From positions 1-64,000 of the forward strand of contig NZ_JAAGLY010000009.1 in the NCBI RefSeq assembly GCF_010548375.1: DNA of 64,000 nt. The letters run 5' to 3'. The first letter of the stretch is position 1, and each line of letters opens with the position of its first letter. Shown here piece after piece: positions 8,253-17,048 of the stretch. Both the position numbers and the translations under genes were made by a program. The notes under the pieces are model-generated. The model saw nothing but the letters and a program-made list of their open reading frames with translations, had not been told where the DNA came from and searched no databases. This stretch comes from Streptomyces sp. SID13726 (lineage in GTDB: Bacteria; Actinomycetota; Actinomycetes; Streptomycetales; Streptomycetaceae).

Positions 8253-8555
8253 ATGAGCGACGCCCTTCCAGAGCCTTCACAAGAGGTCGCGGCCGGACCC
8301 GAGCACGACCCGGCCGCCCCCGCGCCTCTGAACGTCCCTCGCACCGCCACCGGCAACGCCGAGGTCGACGCCCTGCTGGAGCGGCTGGGCGACGCCGACC
8401 ACCTCGCCACGGACGGGCACGTCGAGGTGTACGAGGATGTGCACCGGGGGCTGCGCGACGCGCTCACCGCGCTCGACGCCCGCCCGGGACCTCCGGCGCC
8501 CTCACCGTCGTATGACCAGAGGGCGCCCTCACCCTCGTATGGCACTAGGAGCTGA
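8253..8555 (+). CDS. Small conserved-type hypothetical protein upstream of tlyA
   Basis: The 100-residue protein is acidic at its N-terminus and has a central helical segment GNAEVDALLERLGDADHLATD, followed by EVYEDVHRGLRDALTALDA. The C-terminal ~20 residues are Pro/Ser-rich and encoded partly by a 20-bp direct repeat. No known domain is recognised. It ends eight bases before the tlyA GTG start, consistent with an operon with tlyA, nadK and recN. Streptomyces genomes often carry a short ORF at this place; a role with TlyA is only inferred from position. Confidence 0.7.
   Translation: MSDALPEPSQEVAAGPEHDPAAPAPLNVPRTATGNAEVDALLERLGDADHLATDGHVEVYEDVHRGLRDALTALDARPGPPAPSPSYDQRAPSPSYGTRS
8495..8541 (+). 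repeat. 20-bp imperfect direct repeat spanning a gene end
   Basis: Bases 8495-8514 and 8522-8541 differ at one position and are offset by 27 bp, exactly nine codons. Each copy ends in an ATG that is in the tlyA frame, so the repeat creates two spurious upstream tlyA starts. Confidence 0.8.
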
Positions 8556-8562
8556 ACCGAAC

Positions 8563-9378
8563 GTGGCAGGAGTCGCACGCCGTCGGCTGGACGCGGAGCT
8601 GGTCCGGCGGAAGCTGGCGCGCTCGCGTGAGCACGCCAGCCAGCTGATCGCGGCCGGGCGGGTCACCGTCGGCAGGACCGTCGCGACCAAGCCCGCCACC
8701 CAGGTGGAGACGGCGGCCGCGATCGTGGTGCAGGACGACGGCGGCGAACCCGACTACGTGTCCCGGGGCGGGCACAAGCTTGCGGGCGCGCTTCAGGTGT
8801 TCGGGCCGCGGGGGCTCGTCGTCGAGGGGCGGCGGGCGCTGGACGCCGGCGCGTCCACCGGCGGGTTCACCGATGTGCTGCTGCGGGCCGGGGTCGCGCA
8901 CGTGGTCGCCGTCGACGTCGGGTACGGCCAACTCGCCTGGTCTCTCCAAAGCGATGAACGCGTCACCGTCAAGGACCGTACGAACGTACGCGAGTTGACG
9001 CTCGAAGCGATCGATGGGGAACCAGTGGATCTTGTCGTGGGGGATCTGTCCTTCATCCCGCTCGGACTGGTACTGCCCGCCCTGGTGCGGTGCGTGAAGC
9101 CGGACGCCGATCTGGTGATGATGGTGAAGCCGCAGTTTGAGGTGGGGAAGGAACGGCTCGGTAGTGGGGGAGTCGTACGGAGCACGCAGCTGCGGGCGGA
9201 GGCCGTGCGGGGAGTGGCCGCGAAGGCGGCGGAACTCGGGCTCGGGGTGAACGGGGTCACGGCCAGTCCGCTGCCCGGGCCCTCGGGCAATGTCGAATAC
9301 TTTCTGTGGCTGCGTGCCGGGGCGCCCGCCCTGGACCCGGCCGATGTTGACCGTGCAGTGGCGGAGGGGCCGCGGTGA
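8563..9378 (+). CDS. tlyA: TlyA family rRNA (cytidine-2'-O)-methyltransferase
   Basis: The 271-residue protein is close to the usual ~268. An N-terminal S4 RNA-binding domain (residues ~5-65: RLDAELVRRKLARSREHA) precedes a Rossmann SAM domain with ALDAGASTGGFTDVLLRAG near 85 and DLVVGDLSFIPL near 155. TlyA methylates cytidines in 16S and 23S rRNA and confers capreomycin sensitivity in mycobacteria. GTG 8563 was chosen because aggag lies at 8547-8551; upstream ATGs lie in the preceding gene's repeat. The stop overlaps the nadK start (GTGA). Confidence 0.93.
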   Translation: MAGVARRRLDAELVRRKLARSREHASQLIAAGRVTVGRTVATKPATQVETAAAIVVQDDGGEPDYVSRGGHKLAGALQVFGPRGLVVEGRRALDAGASTGGFTDVLLRAGVAHVVAVDVGYGQLAWSLQSDERVTVKDRTNVRELTLEAIDGEPVDLVVGDLSFIPLGLVLPALVRCVKPDADLVMMVKPQFEVGKERLGSGGVVRSTQLRAEAVRGVAAKAAELGLGVNGVTASPLPGPSGNVEYFLWLRAGAPALDPADVDRAVAEGPR

Positions 9379-10280
9379 CACCGAACCGATCTCGTACTGT
9401 TTTCCTGCTCGCGCACACGGGGCGGCCCGCCGCCATCCGCAGTGCCGAGCTCGTGGTGAAGGGGCTGCTGCACTCGGAGATCGGCGTGCGCGTCCTGGAG
9501 TACGAGGCCGCCGACCTGCCGCTGCCGCCCGAGGTGGAGCTCGTCAAGGAGGCGACCCCGCAGTGCCTCGAAGGGTGCGAGCTGCTCATCGTGCTCGGCG
9601 GTGACGGGACGCTGCTGCGGGGCGCGGAGTTCGCCCGGGCGTCCGGGGTGCCGATGCTCGGCGTCAACCTCGGCAGCGTCGGGTTCCTCGCGGAGGCCGA
9701 GCGGGACGATCTCGACAAGGTCGTCGACCGGGTGGTGACCAAGTCGTACGAGGTCGAGGAGCGGATGACGGTCGATGTCGTCGTTCACCGGAACGGGGAC
9801 ATCGTCCACACCGACTGGGCGCTGAACGAGGCGGCTGTTCAGAAGGCCGGGGCCGAGAAGCTGCTTGAGGTCGTGCTGGAGATCGACGGGCGGCCGGTGA
9901 CGGGGTTCGGGTGTGACGGCATCGTGCTGTCCACGCCCACCGGGTCCACGGCGTACGCGTTCTCGGCGGGTGGGCCTGTGGTGTGGCCTGAGGTCGAGGC
10001 GTTGCTGATGGTGCCGATCTCCGCGCATGCGTTGTTCGCGAAGCCGTTGGTGACCTCGCCGAACTCTGTGCTGGCTGTGGAGTTGTTGCCTCACATTCCG
10101 CCGGGGGTGTTGTGGTGTGACGGGCGGCGGACGTTCGAGTTGCCGCCGGGGGCGCGGGTGGAGGTGCGGCGGGGGGCTGTGCCGGTGCGGTTGGCTCGGC
10201 TGCATCATGCGTCCTTCACTGACCGGCTTGTGGCGAAGTTTGCGTTGCCCGTATCAGGGTGGCGGGGGGCGCCTCACTAG
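9375..10280 (+). CDS. nadK: NAD kinase
   Basis: The 301-residue protein phosphorylates NAD+ to NADP+. It has the invariant GGDGTLLRGAEFAR motif near residue 75, NLGSVGFLAE near 97, the long LSTPTGSTAYAFSAGGP nucleotide-binding motif near 185 and a C-terminal CDGRR segment. Length and motif order match bacterial/actinobacterial NAD kinases. It overlaps tlyA by four bases, and recN follows after ~150 bp that contain an interspersed repeat. Confidence 0.95.
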   Translation: MTPNRSRTVFLLAHTGRPAAIRSAELVVKGLLHSEIGVRVLEYEAADLPLPPEVELVKEATPQCLEGCELLIVLGGDGTLLRGAEFARASGVPMLGVNLGSVGFLAEAERDDLDKVVDRVVTKSYEVEERMTVDVVVHRNGDIVHTDWALNEAAVQKAGAEKLLEVVLEIDGRPVTGFGCDGIVLSTPTGSTAYAFSAGGPVVWPEVEALLMVPISAHALFAKPLVTSPNSVLAVELLPHIPPGVLWCDGRRTFELPPGARVEVRRGAVPVRLARLHHASFTDRLVAKFALPVSGWRGAPH

Positions 10281-10323
10281 CCAACCGTGGGGGGTGGTTG
10301 CGGAGCGTGGGGGGCTGACGGCC

Positions 10324-10361
10324 GGTGGGGGCTTGTCGCGCAGTTCCCCGCGCCCCTAAAG
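10324..10361 (+). repeat. Interspersed GC-rich repeat, copy 1
   Basis: The sequence ggtgggggcttgtcgcgcag followed by ttccccgcgcccctaaag lies between nadK and recN. The core gtcgcgcagttccccgcgcccctaaa recurs at 49213-49245, and parts recur at 12181-12245 and 21742-21798. This is the kind of short dispersed element seen between Streptomyces genes. Confidence 0.75.
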
Positions 10362-10428
10362 CCTGACACTCGCCCGAGTGACAAGGGCACCTCGCACTCG
10401 CCCGCCCCGACCTCGTAAGGTCTTCACC

Positions 10429-12159
10429 GTGCTGGAAGAGATGCGGATACGGTCGCTCGGAGTCATCGATGACGCTGTCGTCGAGTTGTCGCCCGGGTTC
10501 ACGGCTGTCACCGGTGAGACGGGTGCGGGCAAGACCATGGTGGTCACCAGCCTGGGGCTGTTGCTCGGTGGGCGGGCCGACCCGGCGCTCGTGCGGATCG
10601 GGGCCGAGAAGGCGGTCGTGGAGGGGCGGATCAGTGTGTCCGCCGGGGACTCCGTCGTCGTACGGGCCGAGGAGGCCGGGGCGGAGATCGACGACGGGGC
10701 GCTGCTGATCAGCCGTACCGTTTCCGCCGAAGGGCGGTCCCGGGCGCATCTCGGGGGGCGGTCGGTGCCCGTCGGGGTGCTCGCCGAGCTCGCCGACGAG
10801 CTGGTGGCCGTCCACGGGCAGACCGATCAGCAGGGGCTGCTCAAGCTGAACCGGCAGCGGCAGGCGCTCGACCGGTACGCGGGTGACGCCGTAGCCGTGC
10901 CGCTGGCCAAGTACACCGAGGCGTACCGGCGGCTGCGGGCCGTCTCCGTCGAGCTGGACGAGATCGTCACGCGCGCGCGTGAGCGGGCCCAGGAAGCCGA
11001 CATGCTGCGGTACGGGCTCGACGAGATCGCCGGTGTCGAGCCGCGGGCCGGTGAGGACGTCGAGCTGGCGGAGGAGGCCGAGCGGCTCGGGCACGCGGAG
11101 GCGCTGTCCTCCGCCGCCACGGCCGCGCACGCCGCTCTCGCCGGGAACCCCGAGGACCCGGAGGGGATCGACGCAGCGACGCTCGTGGCGGGCGCTCAGC
11201 GGGCCCTGGAGGCCGTGCGGTCGCATGACCCCGCTCTGGCCGCGCTCACCGACCGGATCGGGGAGATCGGGATCCTGCTGGGCGATGTGGCGGGGGAGTT
11301 GGCGGGGTACGCCGACGACCTGGACGCCGATCCGCTGCGGCTGGCGGCCGTCGAGGAGCGGCGGGCCGCGCTCACCGCGCTGACGCGGAAGTACGGCGAC
11401 GACGTGGCCTCCGTGCTGGCCTGGGCCGAGCAGAGCGCCGCGCGGCTCACCCAGCTCGACGGCGACGACGAGCGGATCGACGAGCTGACCGCGGAGCGGG
11501 ACGCCCTCCGGGCCGAACTGGGCGGGCTGGCGCAGGCGTTGACCGATGCGCGAACCGACGCCGCCGAGCGGTTCGCGGCGGCGGTGACGGCGGAGCTGGC
11601 CTCGCTGGCGATGCCCCACGCGCGCGTGTCCTTCGCCCTTCGGCAGACCGAGGACCCGGACGGCGTCGAGGTCGGCGGGCGCGCGGTCGCGTACGGGTCG
11701 GCCGGTGTCGACGAGGTCGAACTGCTGCTCGCCCCGCACCCCGGCGCGCCGGCCCGGCCCATCGCCAAGGGCGCGTCCGGCGGTGAGCTGTCGCGCGTGA
11801 TGCTGGCCGTGGAGGTCGTGTTCGCCGGGACGGACCCGGTGCCGACGTATCTCTTCGACGAGGTCGACGCGGGTGTCGGCGGCAAGGCGGCCGTCGAGAT
11901 CGGGCGGCGTCTGGCGCGGCTCGCGAAGACCGCGCAGGTCGTCGTCGTGACCCACCTTCCCCAGGTCGCGGCCTTCGCCGACCGGCAGTTGCTGGTCGAG
12001 AAGACCAACGACGGGTCGGTGACGCGGTCCGGTGTGAAGGTCCTCGAAGGCGAGGAGCGGGTACGGGAGTTGTCCCGGATGCTCGCCGGACAGGAGGACT
12101 CCGAGACGGCTCGGGCGCATGCGGAGGAGTTGCTGGCCACGGCACGGGCGGACGCGTGA
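10429..12159 (+). CDS. recN: DNA repair protein RecN
   Basis: The 576-residue SMC-like ATPase acts in double-strand break repair. It has Walker A GETGAGKTMV near residue 33, a coiled-coil central region rich in Glu/Ala/Arg (~150-370), the ABC-type signature GASGGELSRVMLA near 447 and Walker B YLFDEVDAGVGG near 475. The GTG at 10429 has gtaagg at 10415-10420 and gives the usual start MLEEMRIRSLGVIDDA; the frame stays open upstream without a ribosome binding site. It follows tlyA and nadK, a conserved actinobacterial order. Confidence 0.95.
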   Translation: MLEEMRIRSLGVIDDAVVELSPGFTAVTGETGAGKTMVVTSLGLLLGGRADPALVRIGAEKAVVEGRISVSAGDSVVVRAEEAGAEIDDGALLISRTVSAEGRSRAHLGGRSVPVGVLAELADELVAVHGQTDQQGLLKLNRQRQALDRYAGDAVAVPLAKYTEAYRRLRAVSVELDEIVTRARERAQEADMLRYGLDEIAGVEPRAGEDVELAEEAERLGHAEALSSAATAAHAALAGNPEDPEGIDAATLVAGAQRALEAVRSHDPALAALTDRIGEIGILLGDVAGELAGYADDLDADPLRLAAVEERRAALTALTRKYGDDVASVLAWAEQSAARLTQLDGDDERIDELTAERDALRAELGGLAQALTDARTDAAERFAAAVTAELASLAMPHARVSFALRQTEDPDGVEVGGRAVAYGSAGVDEVELLLAPHPGAPARPIAKGASGGELSRVMLAVEVVFAGTDPVPTYLFDEVDAGVGGKAAVEIGRRLARLAKTAQVVVVTHLPQVAAFADRQLLVEKTNDGSVTRSGVKVLEGEERVRELSRMLAGQEDSETARAHAEELLATARADA

Positions 12160-12180
12160 GTCGTGTCTCGGCTCGCGGCG

Positions 12181-12245
12181 GGTGGGGGCTTGTCGCGCCC
12201 ACCCGGCGGTAGTCGCACATCGATACGGCCCCGCGCCCCCCAAAG
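12181..12245 (+). repeat. Interspersed GC-rich repeat, variant copy
   Basis: It begins ggtgggggcttgtcgcgc like the element at 10324 and ends ccccgcgccccccaaag, but ~30 bases (including ggcggtagtcgcacatcga) lie between the halves. A diverged version of this longer form is at 21742-21798. It sits 21 bp after the recN stop. Confidence 0.65.
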
Positions 12246-12458
12246 GCAGCTTGGACACCGCACCCTCACTCTTGTGAGTGACGCCGACTCGCCGCGCGCA
12301 CCCTTCCCCCGTTCTTCGCATGCACGGAACACCCGTACGTCCTGGCATCCTTGGCCAAGAACCCATCACGCGTAGGAAGCGCGCGGTACACCCCTCCGCT
12401 CGGTACCTTCTGTACGTTTCCTCGTGACCGTCCGACCCGAACCAGGAGCCCCGGCCAC

Positions 12459-13595
12459 GTGACCCCCGTGAGCAGCCACTCACCGCACGGCCAGTCGTCG
12501 CTGCGCACCGTGCAGGTGCTGGGCGGCGGCAATGCCGGCAGCAGCGCGCATGTGCGCTCCCTGACCTCGGGGCTCGTCGCGCGGGGCGTGCGGGTCACGG
12601 TGTGCGCCCCCGCCGAGGCGGATCGCACCTACGACTTCTCCGGGGCCGGTGCCGAACACGTGCACGTGCCACGCAGCAGCGACCCGACCTCCGTGGCCGT
12701 GCTCCGGGCTGCGTGCGCGGACGCGGATCTGGTGCACGCGCACGGGCTGCACGCGTCCTTCCGGGCCGTGCTCGCGCTCAGCGGACGGCGGACTCCGCTG
12801 GTCGTCACCTGGCACGACCGGGCGTATGCCGAGGGCGCGCGGGCTCATTTCGTGCGCCTTCTCGAGCGCCGGGTCGTCAAGGCCGCCGCCGTGGTGCTCG
12901 GTTCCACCTCGGCGCTCGTCGACCGGGCGCGCAGCACCGGCGCCCGGGACGCGCGGCTCGCCGCCGTCGCCCTGCCCGGGCCGCGCGGGGCCGTCGAACA
13001 GGAGGACCCCGACCGGCTACGGCCCAAGGTGCGCGCCGAACTCGGCGCCACCGGACGCCCGTTGCTGATGGCCGTCGGCTCCCTGGACAAGCACCGCGGC
13101 TACGAGACCCTGCTGGACGCCGCCCGCGCGTGGCGGCTGCTCGACCCCGTCCCGCTGGTCGTCATCGCGGGGGAGGGGCCGCTGCGGACGCTCCTTCAGG
13201 GCCGGATCGAGGACGAGGGGCTGCCGGTCCGGCTCATCGGGCGGCGCGACGACATCACCGAACTGCTCGCGGCGGCCGACCTCGCGCTGCTGCCCAGCCG
13301 TTGGGAGGCCCGGTCCGTGCTCGCCCAGGAGGCCTTCCACGCGCGCGTGCCGCTCGTCGCGACCGCGGTCGGCGGCATCCCCGAACTCGTCGGCGACGCG
13401 GCCGAACTCGTCCCGTACGGCGACCCGGGGGCGCTCGCCGAGGCCGTTGTACGACTGCTCGGCGACCCCGGACACCAGGAACTGCTCAGGGAGCGGGGGG
13501 TGCGACAGGCGGCCACCTGGCCGACGGAGGACGAGACGGTCGCGCAAGTGCTCAGCGTCTACGACGAGTTGACCCAGCACCGGCCGCTCATCTAG
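12459..13595 (+). CDS. GT4 family glycosyltransferase
   Basis: The 378-residue GT-B enzyme has an N-terminal Rossmann half beginning VQVLGGGNAGSSAHV (GGxxxH-like nucleotide-sugar start), a linker near 200, then LLMAVGSLDKHRGYETLLDA and VIAGEGPL in the donor-binding half. The typical E-x7-E segment is present as PSRWEARSVLAQEAFHARVP near 285. The GTG at 12459 is chosen for aggag at 12444-12448. The acceptor is unknown; GT4 enzymes commonly build cell-surface glycans or glycolipids. Convergent with the PucR gene: stop codons overlap by 4 bp. Confidence 0.87.
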   Translation: MTPVSSHSPHGQSSLRTVQVLGGGNAGSSAHVRSLTSGLVARGVRVTVCAPAEADRTYDFSGAGAEHVHVPRSSDPTSVAVLRAACADADLVHAHGLHASFRAVLALSGRRTPLVVTWHDRAYAEGARAHFVRLLERRVVKAAAVVLGSTSALVDRARSTGARDARLAAVALPGPRGAVEQEDPDRLRPKVRAELGATGRPLLMAVGSLDKHRGYETLLDAARAWRLLDPVPLVVIAGEGPLRTLLQGRIEDEGLPVRLIGRRDDITELLAAADLALLPSRWEARSVLAQEAFHARVPLVATAVGGIPELVGDAAELVPYGDPGALAEAVVRLLGDPGHQELLRERGVRQAATWPTEDETVAQVLSVYDELTQHRPLI

Positions 13596-15223
13596 GGCAC
13601 GTGTCTGCGGGCCCGCAGCGCCAGGCTCAACGCCAGTACCGTCTGCGGGTCGTCGAGGTCGGTGCCGAGCAACTCGCCGATGCGGGCGAGGCGGTTGTAG
13701 AGGGTCTGCCGGTTGAGGTGGAGTTCACGGGCTGTCTCCGCCTTGCGGCCCGCGTGCGCCAGATAGGTCTCCAGGGTGGGCAGCAGCGGCGGCTTGGAGC
13801 GGTCGTCGTGGGCGCGCAGCGGGCCGATCGCGCGGTCCACGAAGGCCGCGAGGTCGGGATGGTCGCGCAGCCGCCACAGCAGCAGGTCGATGTCGAGGCG
13901 GCGGGCGTCGTACCAGGGGCGGTCGGACAGGCCCTGGGCCGCGGTCGCCGTCTCGGCCGCGTGGCGCAGGCCCGCCGAGGCCGCCGTCCAGCTGCCCGCC
14001 ACACCGACCACGACCACCGGCGGCTGGGCGCCCGGACGCTGCAGCCCGGCCCGCTCCACTCCGGCCCGCAGCGCCGCCGCGACCCGGTCCGCGACCGTGG
14101 GCCGCTCCGACTCCGAGCGCAGGCCGAGCAGCACCAGGACGCGGCCCTCGACGGGCCGTACGCCCAGCAGGACCGGTACGCCGACCGAGGCCAGCTCCTC
14201 GGAGACCGCCCGGGCCAGGACAGCCCAGCCGCCGCCCGAGGAGCCGAGGTGCATCACCACGGGCAGCAGCGGGCCGCCGCTCGGCTTGAAGCCCAGTACG
14301 CGCGCCTGTGCGGGCGCGTCCTCCGCGGTGATCCGGCCCTCGGCGAGGTCGGTGAGGAAGTCGCCGCGGCCGCGGGCGGCCAGCTCCTCCTCCTGGCGGG
14401 CCTGCATCAGGACCACGGCCAGGATGCCCGCGGCCCGCTCGGCCGCCATGCGGTGCACCGGCCCCAGCGGCGCCCGTACGGGAAGCAGGGCCAGCCGCGC
14501 CCGGACCGCACCGGCGCCGGGCCCGCCGCCCGGCACGTCCACGAGGACCGAGCCGGCCGGCGGGGTGTCCTTGTGCTGGCCGCGCAGGCCCTCCCAGACC
14601 TGGAGCGGGTCGGCGCCCTCGGGGCCCTCTCCGGCGGCGTACAGGAGCTGGCCGTCCGTCGTCTCCAGGAAGACCGGGTTGCCGCCGAAGTCGGCCAGGA
14701 TGCCGAGCACCTGCGGGACCCCGCCGCCGCCCAGCAGGGCCTCGGTGCAGCGGCGGTGCACCTCCTCCGCGCGCTGGAGGAGCGCGTAGTGGCCGTTGAC
14801 GATCTCGGTGTGGATCTCCTCGGTGACCGTCACGAACGGCACCTCGCGGTGCAGCTGGACCAGCGGCAGACCGGTCGCGCGGGCCGTGTCGACGAGGGCC
14901 GCGGGCAGCCGGGTGAAACGCGGGCCCAGCTCGACGACCAGGGCCGCGATCCCGCGCTCGGCCAGGGTGCGGACGAACGCCCGCTGCTCGGCCGGTCGGG
15001 TGCCGAGGCCGTAGCCGGTGGTCAGCAGCAGCTCGCCGCCCTTGAGCAGGGACGCGATGTTGGGGACCTCGCCCGCGTGCACCCAGCGCACGGTCCGGTG
15101 CAGCCGGTCCGCGCCCGCGAGGATCTCCGGGAGCCCGCTGCGCAGACCCGGCAGCTCCAGCGCCCGCTGCACGGTGATCCCGGCGCCCTGGGTGTCGAAT
15201 CCGCTGTTCGTACCGCTGTCCAT
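13592..15223 (-). CDS. PucR family transcriptional regulator
   Basis: The 543-residue protein has an N-terminal PucR sensory domain (VQRALELPGLRSG, then GGELLLTTGYGL near 65), a central GGDEF-like CdaR domain and a C-terminal PucR helix-turn-helix with LAHAGRKAETARELHLNRQTLYNRLARI around 480-510. PucR/CdaR regulators activate catabolic genes in response to purines, sugar acids or other small molecules. The start at 15223 is 29 bp from the divergent luciferase-like remnant, so that gene may have been its original target. Confidence 0.9.
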   Translation of the reverse strand: MDSGTNSGFDTQGAGITVQRALELPGLRSGLPEILAGADRLHRTVRWVHAGEVPNIASLLKGGELLLTTGYGLGTRPAEQRAFVRTLAERGIAALVVELGPRFTRLPAALVDTARATGLPLVQLHREVPFVTVTEEIHTEIVNGHYALLQRAEEVHRRCTEALLGGGGVPQVLGILADFGGNPVFLETTDGQLLYAAGEGPEGADPLQVWEGLRGQHKDTPPAGSVLVDVPGGGPGAGAVRARLALLPVRAPLGPVHRMAAERAAGILAVVLMQARQEEELAARGRGDFLTDLAEGRITAEDAPAQARVLGFKPSGGPLLPVVMHLGSSGGGWAVLARAVSEELASVGVPVLLGVRPVEGRVLVLLGLRSESERPTVADRVAAALRAGVERAGLQRPGAQPPVVVVGVAGSWTAASAGLRHAAETATAAQGLSDRPWYDARRLDIDLLLWRLRDHPDLAAFVDRAIGPLRAHDDRSKPPLLPTLETYLAHAGRKAETARELHLNRQTLYNRLARIGELLGTDLDDPQTVLALSLALRARRHVP

Positions 15224-15252
15224 GAGCCGGACGCTACCCGAGGGACTTGAGC

Positions 15253-15579
15253 GTGGTCGCCGTGGTACGGGAGGACGACAGCCCGGTCGAGGAGCCGCTC
15301 CGGGTCGCGGTCCTCGCCGACCGGCTCGGATACCGGGAGGTGTGGGCGGGGGAGGGGCCGACCTGGGACCCGTTCGTGCTCGCCGCCCGGCTGCCCGCGG
15401 CCGTCGACCCGGACCTGCTGGCGTTCGCCCAGGTGCTGGGGAGCATCGCCGGGTATCTCACCGTGCCCGGCTACAGCGAGGTCTTCGTCGAGGCCGGGCT
15501 CGACGAGGTCGTCCTGGTGCCCGCCACCGCCGGTGACCCGGCGGGGGAAGGCACGCTCACCGCCCTCAGGCCGGGCTGA
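15253..15579 (+). pseudogene. Luciferase-like (LLM) flavin oxidoreductase, internally deleted
   Basis: The reading frame gives ~108 residues where LLM-class enzymes have ~280-350. The first ~40 residues (LRVAVLADRLGYREVWAGEG, DPFVLAA) match the N-terminal strand-helix of the family. The rest (DLLAFAQVLGSIAGYLTVPGYSEVF) matches its C-terminal region. The middle of the TIM barrel is absent with the frame kept, so this is best read as an in-frame internal deletion. GTG 15253 is preceded by gaggg; a TTG at 15247 is also possible. It is divergent from the PucR regulator and overlaps the 3' end of the next pseudogene by 14 bp. Confidence 0.6.
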
Positions 15580-16950
15580 TGTTGTGGTTGAAGCGGAACA
15601 CGTTGTCCGGGTCGTACCGCCGTTTCACCTCGGCGAGCCGGCGGGTGTTCTCGGTGCCGACGCCCGCCACCACCCGGTCGGCGCCCTCGTCGCCGATGAA
15701 GTTGAGGTACACCGCGCCGGTGCTCCACGGCTGCGCGGCGGCGCGGACGTCCCGCACCCAGCGCTCGCACCGCTCGTCGTCGGCGGGGTCCTCCCACATA
15801 GCGAAGGGGTGCACTGCCCACGGCGCGTCCCGGTAGGGGACGGGGTACTCGTGCGGGCCCGCCGCGATCGCCCCGCCGAGCGGGAACAGCACATGGAGGG
15901 AGCCGGTCGGCACCGGCATGGTCTCCGCCCCGGCGCAGAAGGCGTCCAGGTAGTCGTCGGGGGCGCCGGTCAGGTACTCCGCCGACCAGAGTAGTTCCGC
16001 ATCCCCGGCGGATCGTCGAGCATGCACTGGACATCGGCGTACGGCATCGCGCCGACGACCTCCGTCTCGTGCGGCAGCGCCAGCAGGGGCTCGGCCAGCT
16101 TGCGCATGTCCTCCTCGGTGCCGGCGTACGTCAGCAGCGCACCGCACAGCAGCGTGCCGACCAGGTGCGGTGGTACGAACTCCTCGGGCGGGCCGGTGAG
16201 ATACAGCACACCGCCGCTCGCCTCGTCCGGCGCCACGGTGATCAACTCACGGTAGGTGCGGGCCACTTCGGGGCCGAACTCCGGCTGGTACAGCAGCAAC
16301 GCGATGGAGAACTCGGGCAGTTCGTGGAGCTTCAGGGTCAGTGAGGTCGCGACGCCGAAGTTGCCTCCGCCGCCGTGCAGACCCCAGAACAGGTCGGGGT
16401 TGTCGTCGGCGCTCGCGTGGACCCGCTCACCGTCCGCGGTGACCAGGTCGGCGCCGAGGAGGTTGTCCACGGCCAGTCCGCACCAGCGGTCCAGCCAGCC
16501 CGAGCCGCCGCCCAGGACGAAGCCGCCGACCCCGGTGGTGGAGACCCGGCCGCCGGTGGTGGCGAGGGCGTGCGGCTGGCAGGCGCGGTCCAGGTCGCTC
16601 ATGGTGGCGCCGCCCGCGACCCGTACCGCCCGGCCCTCGGGATCGACGGTGACCGCGCGCAGATGACGCAGGTCGACGACGAGCCCGCCGTCGTTCAGCG
16701 CCATGCCCGCCACGCTGTGCCCGCCGCCGCGCACCGCGATCGGCAGGTCCAGTTCACGGGCGAAGCGCACGGCCCGTACGACGTCGTCCTCGTTCACGCA
16801 CTGCGCGATGGCCGCGGGCCTGCGGTCGATCATCGCGTTGAAGACGGTCCGGGCCTCGTCGTAGCCCGGGTCGTCCGGGGCGAGCACGTCGCCGACCAGA
16901 TCCTCACGGAGCGCGGCGAGCGCCGCGCCCGCTTTCGACGGGGATGCCAT
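15566..16950 (-). pseudogene. FAD-binding oxidoreductase (berberine-bridge-like), frameshifted
   Basis: The N-terminal frame, ATG at 16950 down to ~15990, encodes a PCMH FAD-binding domain: PIAVRGGGHSVAGMALNDGG, GRAVRVAGGATMSDLDRA and GGGSGWLDRWCGLAVDN. The C-terminal frame (to 15566) encodes the BBE tail with YLNFIGDEG and VKRRYDPDNVFRFNHNI. They join if two bases near 15989-15991 are removed: coding-strand TACTCTGG should read TACTGG, restoring NYWSAEYL. A CT duplication is therefore the likely lesion, or a sequencing error. The intact product would be ~460 residues. It would oxidise a small alcohol or sugar substrate using covalently bound FAD. Confidence 0.82.
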
Positions 16951-17001
16951 GGGGCGCCCCCTTTCGTGCAGGGGCTGTTGGTTCCCAGCCTAGGCGGGCT
17001 T

Positions 17002-17031
17002 CGGCCGGCGGTCCTGTTCAGCCGCCGGCCG
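17002..17031 (-). terminator. Hairpin terminator after the GH15 gene
   Basis: A 10-bp perfect stem, 17002-17011 with 17022-17031, has a 10-base loop. It lies 18 bases after the GH15 stop on the minus strand. There is no T tract, as is common in Streptomyces. Confidence 0.65.
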
Positions 17032-17048
17032 TCACCGCACGGAGCGGA

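Noticed and set aside
12602..15250. 882-codon plus-strand frame across the glycosyltransferase and the PucR gene
   Set aside because: It is a shadow frame with Arg/Ala/Gly strings; both real genes are supported by domains.
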